DNA from: Bacillota bacterium
GTDB lineage: Bacteria; Bacillota; Clostridia; Oscillospirales; Ruminococcaceae
Assembly (NCBI GenBank): GCA_023457175.1
Contig: JAEWMM010000120.1
Coordinates: 1-10,284, forward strand
Direction of reading: 5' to 3'
Length of the DNA: 10,284 nt
Position numbers and translations under genes: made by a program. Under the pieces are notes generated by a model. It was not told the DNA's origin. It was given only the letters and a program-made list of their open reading frames with translations, and did no database searches. Shown in pieces: positions 1 through 6,443 of the stretch (positions are counted from its first letter, which is position 1; the number at the start of each line of letters is the position of its first letter).

Positions 1-309
1 CGCGCGATGGGCTTTTATCTCGACGGGCGCATCTCGCTGTTTGCCGGAACGCACACCCATGTGCAGACCGCCGACGAGCAGATTCTGCCCAATGGCACCG
101 GCTATATCACCGACCTTGGCATGTGCGGGCCCAAGCAGTCGGTGCTCGGCGTTAAGCCCGAGCAGGTGATCGCACGTTTTCGTACCGCAATGCCCACCCG
201 GTTTGAAAATCCCGACGGCGAGCAGATCATCTGTGGCATCGCCGTTGAGCTCGACGAAAAAAGCGGCAAAGCGAAGGCTATCGAGCGTATTAACCGAACC
301 TGTGGATAA
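1..309 (+). CDS. ymdB: YmdB-family metallophosphoesterase, 3' end only
   Basis: This is the C-terminal part (about 102 residues) of a TIGR00282/YmdB-family phosphodiesterase; the start lies left of the window. YmdB of Bacillus acts on 2',3'-cyclic nucleotides and affects biofilm and motility decisions. The visible sequence contains GTHTHVQTADE, where the two histidines of THTH correspond to metal ligands of the dinuclear site. It is followed by the family-typical stretch GTGYITDLGMCGP and the motif SVLGV. The first metal ligands (Asp, Glu, Asn) would be upstream and cannot be checked. The frame is open from base 1, so the ATG at 7 is an internal Met and not the start. The gene ends at a TAA, followed by a 221-bp gap. 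Family assignment is firm; cellular role in this organism is inferred. Confidence 0.9.
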   Translation, partial: RAMGFYLDGRISLFAGTHTHVQTADEQILPNGTGYITDLGMCGPKQSVLGVKPEQVIARFRTAMPTRFENPDGEQIICGIAVELDEKSGKAKAIERINRTCG

Positions 310-365
310 AATGGGCGGATAAAATTAACAATCTGTTTCTTGCAACGCCCGATGACTTTTTTTAT

Positions 366-427
366 AATAATCGCACGGCGATTATTTATGTGTGTAGCGG
401 CTCGCCCCTTACAGGGCAACCGCCTTT
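366..427 (+). terminator. candidate hairpins in the ymdB-yloU gap
   Basis: The 310-530 gap holds two hairpins. The first is AATAATCGC (366-374), loop ACG, GCGATTATT (378-386), followed by TTATG. The second pairs GCGG (397-400) with CCGC (420-423) and GCCC (404-407) with GGGC (414-417), followed by CTTTAAT. Neither has a clean T-run, so termination after ymdB is possible but weakly supported. I see no convincing promoter for the next gene in the remaining 100 bases; GATAAT at 461-466 lacks a good -35 partner. Confidence 0.35.
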
Positions 428-530
428 AATGCGCAATTATTCATTTGCTTGCGCTTATAGGATAATAAAGCGAATTAAACCGTCCATTATGCAGAATGCT
501 TATAGTTAGAATACAAAGGAGGAATCGCAG

Positions 531-881
531 ATGATCCGAGTAGAAAATAGATTGGGAACGGTTGAAATTACCAGTAATTTTTTTGCCGAGCTGGTCAGCA
601 ACGCCGCTTCAAGCTGCTTTGGCGTATCGGGCATGGTGGCTTCGGGCGCGTCGCAGGGCCTGCGTCAGATGACCGGCGCTGAGCTCCCCGATAAGGGCGT
701 GCAGGTCAGCGCCAGGGACGGCGCCCTGATTGTCGATCTGCATATCGAGGTCGCTTACGGTGTGAATATTGCGGCGGTCGTGCGCAGCATCGTGTCGGAG
801 GTGCGCTATGCCGTCGAGGATATCACAGGATTCAAGGTGACCCGCGTCAACGTCTTTGTCGACGCGATGAAATGCGAGTAA
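531..881 (+). CDS. Asp23/Gls24 family protein (YloU type)
   Basis: This 116-residue protein has the Asp23/Gls24 (DUF322) fold over nearly its whole length. It runs from an N-terminal stretch (NRLGTVEITSNFFAELV) through VSARDGALIVDLHIEVAYGVNI to VRYAVEDITGFKVTRVNVFVD, the usual family ending. It has no signal peptide or membrane segment, so it is cytosolic, perhaps membrane-associated through partners as described for Asp23 relatives. The start ATG follows a near-perfect AAAGGAGG (515-522) with an 8-nt spacer. It lies 19 nt upstream of the fakA-type gene, the conserved yloU-yloV order of Firmicutes, so the two are probably co-transcribed. In Bacillus this protein is called YloU; its exact function is not known. 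Family call is firm, role is not. Confidence 0.92.
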   Translation: MIRVENRLGTVEITSNFFAELVSNAASSCFGVSGMVASGASQGLRQMTGAELPDKGVQVSARDGALIVDLHIEVAYGVNIAAVVRSIVSEVRYAVEDITGFKVTRVNVFVDAMKCE

Positions 882-900
882 AGAGCATAAATTAGGGAGA

Positions 901-2601
901 GTGAATCGTTTGATACAGGGTAAAATGCTTCGTGATGCGATTATTTCAGGCGCAAATCACATTGCAAATAACCGACAGCAGGTGGATGCGTTAAACGTAT
1001 TCCCGGTGCCGGACGGCGATACCGGCACAAACATGTCGATGACCATTTCCGCGGCCAAGCGCGAGCTTGAGCGCCTCGACGATGACGCCACCGTCGACGA
1101 GGTTTCAAAAACCGCGGCCTCGGCGCTGCTGCGCGGCGCGCGCGGTAATTCGGGCGTTTTTTTGTGGCGTTTGTTGCGCGGATTTTCAAAGGGCCTTGCT
1201 GGGAAAAAAGCCGCTGCGGCCGACGATATTGCCAACGCGCTGACGCTTGGCGTCGAGGCGGCCTATAAAGCCGTGATGAAGCCGACCGAGGGCACCATTC
1301 TCACCGTGTCGCGCGCCGCGGCCGAAACAGCCCGCGAGGCGGCTTCCGGCTTTGGCGAGGATGTGGCAGGCCTTTGGGATAAAATTACCGAGGCCGCATC
1401 GCAGATGCTCGATAAAACCCCCGATATGCTGCCGGTACTAAAAAAGGCCGGCGTTGTCGACGCGGGCGGCAAGGGCTTTCTCGTCGTGCTCGAAGGCATG
1501 CAGTCGGTGATTAAAAGCGGCGTTATCATTCCGCTGGACGGCGACTCTGGCCGCGCCGCCGCGCCCGCATCGGACGATAGCTCCTTTTTCAAGGATGAGC
1601 ACGGTTTTGAAGGCGAGATTACCTTTACCTATTGCACCGAGTTTATTGTTCTGCGTAAAGATGCCGAACAGAACGCTTTGGCGCTGCGCGCTTTTCTTGA
1701 GACGATCGGCGACTGCGTTGTCGTCGTGGAGGATGAGGACATCATCAAGGTGCATATTCATACCGACCATCCGGGCAGGGCGCTTGAAGAGGCGCTCACC
1801 TTCGGCATGCTCACCAACCTGAAAATCGAAAATATGCGCGAGCAGTTTGCCGCGGGCGTTTCAAACGCGCAGAGAACGGCCAAGGCTGAGGCGCAGAGAT
1901 CGGGCGGGGACTTCCAGTACCAGCCGGTGGATCCGCAGCGCGACTTCGGCTTTGTGTCGGTGGCGGCGGGCGACGGCGTGCGCCAGCTGTTTTTAGACCT
2001 TGGTGCGGACAATGTTGTTTCCGGCGGGCAGACCATGAACCCCTCGACCGACGATATTCTGTCGGCCATACACGCAACACCGGCCAAAACGGTGTTTGTA
2101 TTGCCCAACAATAAGAACATTATCATGGCGGCTGAGCAGGCCATCAAGCTGGCCGACCGGCATGTGATGGTGCTGCAGACCAAAACGGTGCCGCAGGGCC
2201 TCTCGGCTATGCTGGCCTTTGATCCGGGCAGCGACAGCGAGAGCAATTATATCGAGATGAGTAAAACCGCCGAGCGGGTCGGCACCGGTCAGATTACCTT
2301 TGCCGCCCGCGACAGCGATTTTGACGGCCATAAGATCAAGGAGGGCGAGATTCTCGCACTCGAAAACGGCAAGCTGGCCTTTGTAGAGAAGGATTTGCTC
2401 AAGGCCGCCGGCAAGCTGGCAAAATCCCTGATCAAAAAGCAGGATGACTGCGCTTTTGTCACGATTATTTATGGCGCTGACGCCACCGAGGAGCAGGCCA
2501 AGCAGATCGAGGAGAGCATCCACGCGAAATACAGCGATGTTGAGGTCACGCTGGTCAACGGCGGGCAGCCGGTTTATTATTTTATCATTTCTGCCGAATA
2601 G
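901..2601 (+). CDS. fakA: Fatty acid kinase catalytic subunit FakA (DAK2 domain, YloV)
   Basis: FakA phosphorylates fatty acids held by FakB binding proteins, feeding acyl-phosphate into phospholipid synthesis. At 566 residues it has the usual full length and three parts: a DhaL-like ATP-binding domain (about 1-205), a middle domain (about 235-330) and a DegV-like C-terminal domain ending GGQPVYYFIIS. Visible key residues are the Mg-binding DGDTGTNM (Asp38, Asp40) and RGNSG (81-85), plus Cys245, His285 and His287, matching the zinc ligands described for Staphylococcus FakA. Oddity: the usual GVILSQ after RGNSG reads GVFLWR here. Start choice is uncertain. The GTG at 901 has its GGGAG (895-899) only 1 nt away, whereas an in-frame TTG at 910 has a 10-nt spacer and would remove three residues. 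No FakB gene is in the window. Confidence 0.93.
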   Translation: MNRLIQGKMLRDAIISGANHIANNRQQVDALNVFPVPDGDTGTNMSMTISAAKRELERLDDDATVDEVSKTAASALLRGARGNSGVFLWRLLRGFSKGLAGKKAAAADDIANALTLGVEAAYKAVMKPTEGTILTVSRAAAETAREAASGFGEDVAGLWDKITEAASQMLDKTPDMLPVLKKAGVVDAGGKGFLVVLEGMQSVIKSGVIIPLDGDSGRAAAPASDDSSFFKDEHGFEGEITFTYCTEFIVLRKDAEQNALALRAFLETIGDCVVVVEDEDIIKVHIHTDHPGRALEEALTFGMLTNLKIENMREQFAAGVSNAQRTAKAEAQRSGGDFQYQPVDPQRDFGFVSVAAGDGVRQLFLDLGADNVVSGGQTMNPSTDDILSAIHATPAKTVFVLPNNKNIIMAAEQAIKLADRHVMVLQTKTVPQGLSAMLAFDPGSDSESNYIEMSKTAERVGTGQITFAARDSDFDGHKIKEGEILALENGKLAFVEKDLLKAAGKLAKSLIKKQDDCAFVTIIYGADATEEQAKQIEESIHAKYSDVEVTLVNGGQPVYYFIISAE

Positions 2602-2636
2602 CAATACCGGTCATGCGCCACATATAATGCTTAATA

Positions 2637-2660
2637 TTTAAACACGACTTTAAACACGAC
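2637..2660 (+). repeat. 12-bp perfect tandem duplication beside the terminator
   Basis: TTTAAACACGAC occurs twice head to tail (2637-2648 and 2649-2660). The second copy supplies most of the left arm of the fakA terminator, and the first copy could pair as an alternative left arm for the AACACGAC part. It is likely a replication-slippage duplication. Confidence 0.8.
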
Positions 2661-2694
2661 CCTCTGCTGTTTTAAGCCGAGGGTCGTGTTTTAT
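2652..2694 (+). terminator. Intrinsic terminator after fakA
   Basis: AAACACGACCCTC (2652-2664) pairs perfectly over 13 bp with GAGGGTCGTGTTT (2679-2691) around a 14-nt loop, followed by TTATT. It lies about 50 nt after the fakA stop codon and ends the yloU-fakA unit. Confidence 0.9.
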
Positions 2695-2789
2695 TGCTGC
2701 ATGGGGTTTGCCTACTGCCGGCAGCAGGTTGAATAAATGAAATAGATTTGCATATTAGCTTGAATATTTAGATAAAGAAGCAATTGATA

Positions 2790-2810
2790 ATTTGTAATGA
2801 TATCACAAAT
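2790..2810. promoter_or_regulatory. Imperfect palindrome, possible operator
   Basis: ATTTGT (2790-2795) and ACAAAT (2805-2810) form an inverted repeat around AATGATATC. The shape resembles a dimeric regulator site (a Crp/Fnr-like TGT...ACA frame with one base too few), but in AT-rich DNA this may be chance. It lies about 107 bp upstream of the predicted -35 of the TRAP operon. Confidence 0.25.
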
Positions 2811-2852
2811 AGATATACTTTTTTATCAAAAATAATAGGTTTTATTTGCCAT

Positions 2853-2871
2853 TATAATGAAAATGGTTCTC
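2853..2871. promoter_or_regulatory. Fur-box-like site upstream of the TRAP promoter
   Basis: The 19-mer TATAATGAAAATGGTTCTC matches 14 of 19 positions of the classical Fur box GATAATGATAATCATTATC. The overlapping 15-mer TGAAAATGGTTCTCA (2858-2872) matches 11 of 14 half-site positions of the 7-1-7 form TGATAAT-N-ATTATCA. It ends 25 bp before the predicted -35, not over the core promoter. Regulation by Fur, Zur or a relative is inference only. Confidence 0.35.
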
Positions 2872-2896
2872 AAAATGTAAAATATATAGATAACGC

Positions 2897-2925
2897 TTTA
2901 CATATTGGTCATATTGTAGTACAAT
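2897..2925 (+). promoter_or_regulatory. Predicted sigma-70/sigma-A promoter of the TRAP operon
   Basis: TTTACA (2897-2902) and TACAAT (2920-2925) are each one base off consensus and are separated by exactly 17 bp. Transcription would begin near 2932. This is at the foot of the long paired leader described next, which makes the pairing of promoter and leader more believable. The leader to the TRAP receptor start is about 180 nt. Confidence 0.65.
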
Positions 2926-2930
2926 TTGCT

Positions 2931-3087
2931 CATAACCAACAGACAAAGAGGTCGATTGGGTTGGCGTTTATAAGCTTACCTTAAATCGACTTTTTTAAAT
3001 TCAAATGCATACAAAAAGAGTTATTATACATATTTTTTGAATTTTGTCTGTTGTGCTTATGCCGTTTAAAACAGGATTGTCTTAAAC
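2931..3087 (+). promoter_or_regulatory. Structured 5' leader of the TRAP-TAXI operon (riboswitch-like, family unknown)
   Basis: The leader shows nested pairing. P1 pairs CAACAGACAAA (2937-2947) with TTTGTCTGTTG (3043-3053), 11 bp perfect. It extends through a C/TGC internal loop to CATAA (2931-2935) with TTATG (3057-3061). Inside P1, P2 pairs GTCGATT (2951-2957) with AATCGAC (2984-2990) and is followed directly by six T (2991-2996), so P2 is terminator-like. P3 pairs ATTCAAA (2999-3005) with TTTGAAT (3036-3042) and may continue with TGCATA/TATACA. Behind P1, P4 pairs GTTTAA and ACA (3064-3073) with TGT and TTAAAC (3078-3087) around GGAT, just before the ribosome binding site. I do not recognise it as a known riboswitch. 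Alternatives are a short MITE with 11-bp terminal inverted repeats (no target duplication seen) or an attenuator. Confidence 0.5.
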
Positions 3088-3112
3088 AAAAAACAAAAAC
3101 AGGAGGATTATC

Positions 3113-4168
3113 ATGAGAAAATTACTTACGTTAGCGCTTGCACTGATGCTTGTCGCCGTATTGGTATCCTGCGGCGGAACCTCTTCCGCGCCTGCGGCAC
3201 CGTCTGCGGCGCCTTCCGAAGCCTCTTCGGCATCCGGAGCCGTTTCCCCTGCTCCCGCGGTTGACAGAAGCAAGGAATTTATTACGGTGCTCACCGGCCC
3301 GACCAGCGGCATTTACTTCCCGATTGGCGGCGCTTTTTCCAAAGTGCTTGGCGATATGGGTTACAAGACGTCCGCCACCGCGACGGGCGCTACAGCCGAG
3401 AATATTAACGCCATCCTGACCGGACAGGGCGAGCTGGCCATTGCGATGAGCGACTCGGTCATTCAGGCCGTTGAGGCGTTCGGCGCATACGAGGGCAAGG
3501 AGCCCGCAACCGACCTGCGCGCGATGATGGGTCTGTGGCCCAACGTTTGCCAGATTGTGACGACTGCCGATTCGGGCATCAAAAAGTTCGAAGATATGAA
3601 GGGCAAGAAGGTTGGCGTCGGCGCGCCGAATTCCGGTGTTGAGCTTAATGCCAGAATGATGTTCGAAGCGTACGATATGACCTACGACGACTGCAAGGTC
3701 GATTACCTTTCCTACGGCGAAGCGATCGACCAGATGAAGAACGGCCAGTGCGACGTCGCGTTCGTGACCTCCGGTCTGGGCAACGCGACCATTAAGGAGC
3801 TTGGCGTTACCAAGGAAATTGTTTTTGTTCCTGTCGAGGGCGAGGCGCTCAAGAATCTGGTTGAAAAATACCCGTTCTATGTCGAGTGGAGCATTCCGAA
3901 GGATGTTTACGGCACCAAGGAAGATACGACGACCGCCGCGGTCATGAACATCATGCTGGTGGCCAAGGACCTGCCTGACGAGGTTGTTTACGACATGCTT
4001 GCCGGCTTCTATTCCGACGAAGGCCTTGCGACCATCGGTGCCTCCCACGCGACGGCCAAGAAGGAAATTACGCTTGACACCGCGCTGCGCGGTCTCAAGG
4101 GCACCTCTGTAGAGCTGCATCCCGGCGCGGTCAAGTTCTACGCCGAGAAGGGCATTGCTGTCAGCTAA
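3113..4168 (+). CDS. TRAP transporter solute-binding lipoprotein, TAXI family
   Basis: This 351-residue lipoprotein is the extracytoplasmic receptor of a TRAP-TAXI transporter, which uses an ion gradient rather than ATP. It has a basic start (MRKLL), a hydrophobic stretch and the lipobox LVSC with Cys20 as the lipidation site. An Ala/Ser/Pro-rich linker (about 23-48) tethers the binding domain. The TAXI domain begins with FITVLTGPTSGIYFPIGGAF and includes the paired lobes around KKVGVGAPNSGVELNA and the segment QCDVAFVTSGLGNATI. Start choice is clear: AGGAGG (3101-3106) lies 6 nt upstream of the ATG. The DUF1850 gene follows after only 6 nt. TAXI receptors bind organic acids such as glutamate or dicarboxylates in known cases; the substrate here cannot be told from sequence. 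The long structured leader suggests regulated expression. Confidence 0.93.
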   Translation: MRKLLTLALALMLVAVLVSCGGTSSAPAAPSAAPSEASSASGAVSPAPAVDRSKEFITVLTGPTSGIYFPIGGAFSKVLGDMGYKTSATATGATAENINAILTGQGELAIAMSDSVIQAVEAFGAYEGKEPATDLRAMMGLWPNVCQIVTTADSGIKKFEDMKGKKVGVGAPNSGVELNARMMFEAYDMTYDDCKVDYLSYGEAIDQMKNGQCDVAFVTSGLGNATIKELGVTKEIVFVPVEGEALKNLVEKYPFYVEWSIPKDVYGTKEDTTTAAVMNIMLVAKDLPDEVVYDMLAGFYSDEGLATIGASHATAKKEITLDTALRGLKGTSVELHPGAVKFYAEKGIAVS

Positions 4169-4174
4169 ACCGAT

Positions 4175-4705
4175 ATGACCGACGTTCAAACGGTAAATTT
4201 CTTTAATAATGGGCGGAGAAAACGCTTCGGCGTTTTCTCCGCGGTATTAGGCATCCTTTTATCAATCGGCGTGTTTGTTTGGTACAGCTGGGCGTCCGCA
4301 ACTGTTTTGCGGATATCCGACTGGAAAACGGGAGAGGTTTATATCGAAGTACCGGCTAAAGCGGGCGATCATTTATTTTTCGGGTGGATGCACTCGCTTG
4401 AAAAGATACCGTGGAACGAATATTACCACATAGCACCCGACGGCACCCTGGTTTTGGATACCATCAGCTTTCCGGCGTTTGGCGCGGGTATTCCCGAGAA
4501 TAAGGGTAAGACCTGCCGCGTTGAGAACGGGCTGATTTACATGGACGATATTGGGCAGGAATTTGACGAATTTGTTTGGATTAATTCGCACTACGCCGTC
4601 CGCGACATCAAGCTTAACGATGTATTGATTACAAGCGGTGAGCGCCTGCCGGAGCACACCCGGCTCAGACTTATAATCGAAAGGAGATTTTTGCGTGGCA
4701 AATAA
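4175..4705 (+). CDS. DUF1850 protein of the TRAP-TAXI cluster
   Basis: This 176-residue protein carries a DUF1850 domain. It is a small partner often encoded between TAXI receptors and fused permeases, and its function is unknown. A single membrane segment (about residues 20-41, VLGILLSIGVFVWYSWA) anchors it, with the remainder probably outside. The domain shows HSLEKIPWNEYYHI and the later FPAFGAGIPE, both typical of the family. The ATG is 6 nt after the receptor stop and has no clear Shine-Dalgarno, so translation is probably coupled to the receptor gene. A perfect 13-bp hairpin with a UUCG loop lies in codons 13-23. The 3' end overlaps the permease start by 11 nt. Charge pattern (RRKR before the membrane segment) fits an N-in topology. 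Confidence 0.85.
   Translation: MTDVQTVNFFNNGRRKRFGVFSAVLGILLSIGVFVWYSWASATVLRISDWKTGEVYIEVPAKAGDHLFFGWMHSLEKIPWNEYYHIAPDGTLVLDTISFPAFGAGIPENKGKTCRVENGLIYMDDIGQEFDEFVWINSHYAVRDIKLNDVLITSGERLPEHTRLRLIIERRFLRGK
4213..4242 (+). promoter_or_regulatory. Perfect 13-bp UUCG hairpin inside the operon, possible mRNA stabiliser
   Basis: GCGGAGAAAACGC (4213-4225) pairs without mismatch with GCGTTTTCTCCGC (4230-4242) around TTCG, closed by C-G: the extra-stable cUUCGg tetraloop. It begins 45 nt after the receptor stop codon and lies inside the DUF1850 reading frame. No T-run follows, so it is not an intrinsic terminator. Such a hairpin could block 3' exonuclease decay and let the receptor be made in excess of the permease, as known for other binding-protein transporter operons. 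That role is inferred. Confidence 0.7.
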
Positions 4706-6443
4706 AATCCCTGAGGATAAAAACATAGATATAGCTGATGAAATCATCGATATTCCAGCCGACGCAACGCTGAGCGCGCAACAGCAGGAGCTCATCGAAT
4801 CGCTGGATAAGGAATCTGCAACCAGAAAGCTTGGCGGGGGCGTGGGCAAGGCGCTCTACTGGATGGCAGTCATCGTCTCGCTTTATCATCTTTATACGGC
4901 GGCTTTCGGCCCGCCTTTAACGCTTAAGCACCGCTCGCTGCATGTGGCGATGATGCTGGCGCTGACCTTTATCATGTATCCGTTTTCGGCAAAATCCAAA
5001 TTTAAAAGATCGGTTGCCTGGTACGACTGGGTTCTGGTCGCGCTTTCGTTCGCGGCGCCGCTCTATGTCTGGACACAGTTTGTCGGCGTAGTTGAGCGTG
5101 CGGGCAGGCCCAATCAGATGGATCTGGTCATGGCGACGCTGCTCGTTGTACTGGTGCTGGAAGCAGCCAGACGCTGCGGCGGCTGGGCGCTGCCGGTCTT
5201 GAGCCTGATCTTTATTGCCTATGGCCTGTGGGGGCGCGGTTTGCCCGGCATGTTTGCGCATCGCGGCTATACCTGGGCGTCGCTTTCCAATCACTTTTTT
5301 GCTAATACCGAGGGTATTTACGGCACCTCGGTCAGCGTTGCCTCAAGCTATATCTTCCTGTTCATCCTTTTCGGCGCGGTTATGAACAAGTCGGGCATGG
5401 GTAAATTTTTCAACGATATTTCGCTGGCGCTGGCCGGACACACCAAGGGCGGACCCGCCAAGGTATCGGTTATCGCCTCCGGCTTGCTGGGCTCCATCAA
5501 CGGTTCGGCTGTTGCCAATGTTGTGACCACCGGCGCGTTTACCATTCCGCTGATGAAAAAGACCGGCTACTCGGCCGAATTTGCCGGGGCTGTTGAATCG
5601 TCGGCTTCGGTCGGCGGTCAGCTTCTGCCGCCTGTCATGGGCGCGGCGGCATTTATCATGGCCGAAATGCTGGGCGTCAGATATTCCGAGATTATTGTGT
5701 GCGCGGCTGTTCCCGCGTTGCTGTACTACGCCGGCATTCTGGTTCAGGTGCAGCTGCGCGCCTCCAAGGACGGGCTGCTGGGCCTTTCCAAGGATAAGCT
5801 GCCCCGCGCGGGCGCCATCATGAAGGAACAGGGGCACCTGCTGCTGCCGATTATCTTTCTGCTGTTCATGCTGTTCTTCTCGGGCACCACCGTTATCTTC
5901 TCGGCGTTCTACACGATCATTGTTACCGTATTGGTGTCGATGCTCAGAAAATCCACCCGCATGAGCCTTAAGGATATGGTGGATGCGCTGGCGGAGGGCG
6001 CCAAGTCTACTGTGGCCGTGGCTGTAGCCTGCGCCTGCGTCGGCATGATTATCGGCGTTTCCTCCAAGACCGGCTTCGGCTTGAATATGGCTAACGCCAT
6101 TATTGCGCTGGGCGGCAAGAGTCTGATCTTTACGCTGGTCTTTTCGATGATCACCTGCATGATTCTCGGCATGGGTCTGCCCTCTATTCCGGCGTATATC
6201 ATCACTGCGACCATTGCCGCACCTGCGCTGGCAAAGCTTGGCGTCTCTGAAATGGCGGCGCACCTGTTCGCCTTCTACTTTGCCATGTTTGCGAATATTA
6301 CGCCCCCTGTTGCGCTGGCTGCGTTTGCCGCTGCGGGACTTTCGGGCGGTAATGCCGTCAAGACGGGCTTACAATCTGTCAAGCTTTCGATTGCGGGATT
6401 TATTGTGCCGTATATGTTTGTCTTTCTCCCCAGCTACTGTTGA
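4695..6443 (+). CDS. TRAP transporter permease, fused 4TM/12TM (DctQM type), interrupted at its C-terminus
   Basis: This is the membrane part of the TAXI transporter, with the small (DctQ-like) and large (DctM-like) subunits fused in one chain. The N-terminal cytosolic region (1-50) is acidic, then many hydrophobic segments follow. The DctM-like hallmark lies at about residues 260-325: GSINGSAVANVVTTGAFTIP, KKTGYSAEFAGAVESSASVG and QLLPPVMGAAAFIMAEMLG. Near the end are GMGLPSIPAYII and ANITPPVALAAFAAAG. The GTG start has AAGGAG (4681-4686) 8 nt upstream and overlaps the DUF1850 gene by 11 nt. Oddity: the frame stops after FVFLPSYC, where relatives read FVF-SPxLLL and continue for two more membrane segments. 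The -1 frame from 6425 encodes SPQLLLM and joins the next ORF, giving 664 residues, the normal family size. A one-base deletion (real or sequencing) is the simplest explanation. Confidence 0.9.
   Translation: MANKIPEDKNIDIADEIIDIPADATLSAQQQELIESLDKESATRKLGGGVGKALYWMAVIVSLYHLYTAAFGPPLTLKHRSLHVAMMLALTFIMYPFSAKSKFKRSVAWYDWVLVALSFAAPLYVWTQFVGVVERAGRPNQMDLVMATLLVVLVLEAARRCGGWALPVLSLIFIAYGLWGRGLPGMFAHRGYTWASLSNHFFANTEGIYGTSVSVASSYIFLFILFGAVMNKSGMGKFFNDISLALAGHTKGGPAKVSVIASGLLGSINGSAVANVVTTGAFTIPLMKKTGYSAEFAGAVESSASVGGQLLPPVMGAAAFIMAEMLGVRYSEIIVCAAVPALLYYAGILVQVQLRASKDGLLGLSKDKLPRAGAIMKEQGHLLLPIIFLLFMLFFSGTTVIFSAFYTIIVTVLVSMLRKSTRMSLKDMVDALAEGAKSTVAVAVACACVGMIIGVSSKTGFGLNMANAIIALGGKSLIFTLVFSMITCMILGMGLPSIPAYIITATIAAPALAKLGVSEMAAHLFAFYFAMFANITPPVALAAFAAAGLSGGNAVKTGLQSVKLSIAGFIVPYMFVFLPSYC

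Noticed and set aside
2784..2984. A 66-codon plus-strand ORF in the AT-rich gap
   Set aside because: It starts with TTG without a ribosome binding site, runs over the predicted promoter and leader, and has no recognisable domain.
2931..3061. A 6S RNA, SRP RNA or other known structured RNA
   Set aside because: I could not match the conserved loops or sequence of any such RNA; only the pairing pattern is supported.
3131..4189. A 352-codon open frame on the minus strand across the TAXI receptor gene
   Set aside because: It mirrors the GC-rich codon pattern of the real gene, has no family-like sequence and no ribosome binding site; the plus-strand product is unmistakable.
5343..6263. A 306-codon minus-strand open frame inside the permease gene
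   Set aside because: The product is rich in Arg, His, Gln and Asn, as typical for the antisense of membrane-protein codons, and resembles nothing.
6417..6443. Programmed -1 frameshifting in the permease
   Set aside because: Codons around 6420-6431 do not form a canonical slippery heptamer and no strong downstream pseudoknot or hairpin was seen; a one-base deletion is simpler.
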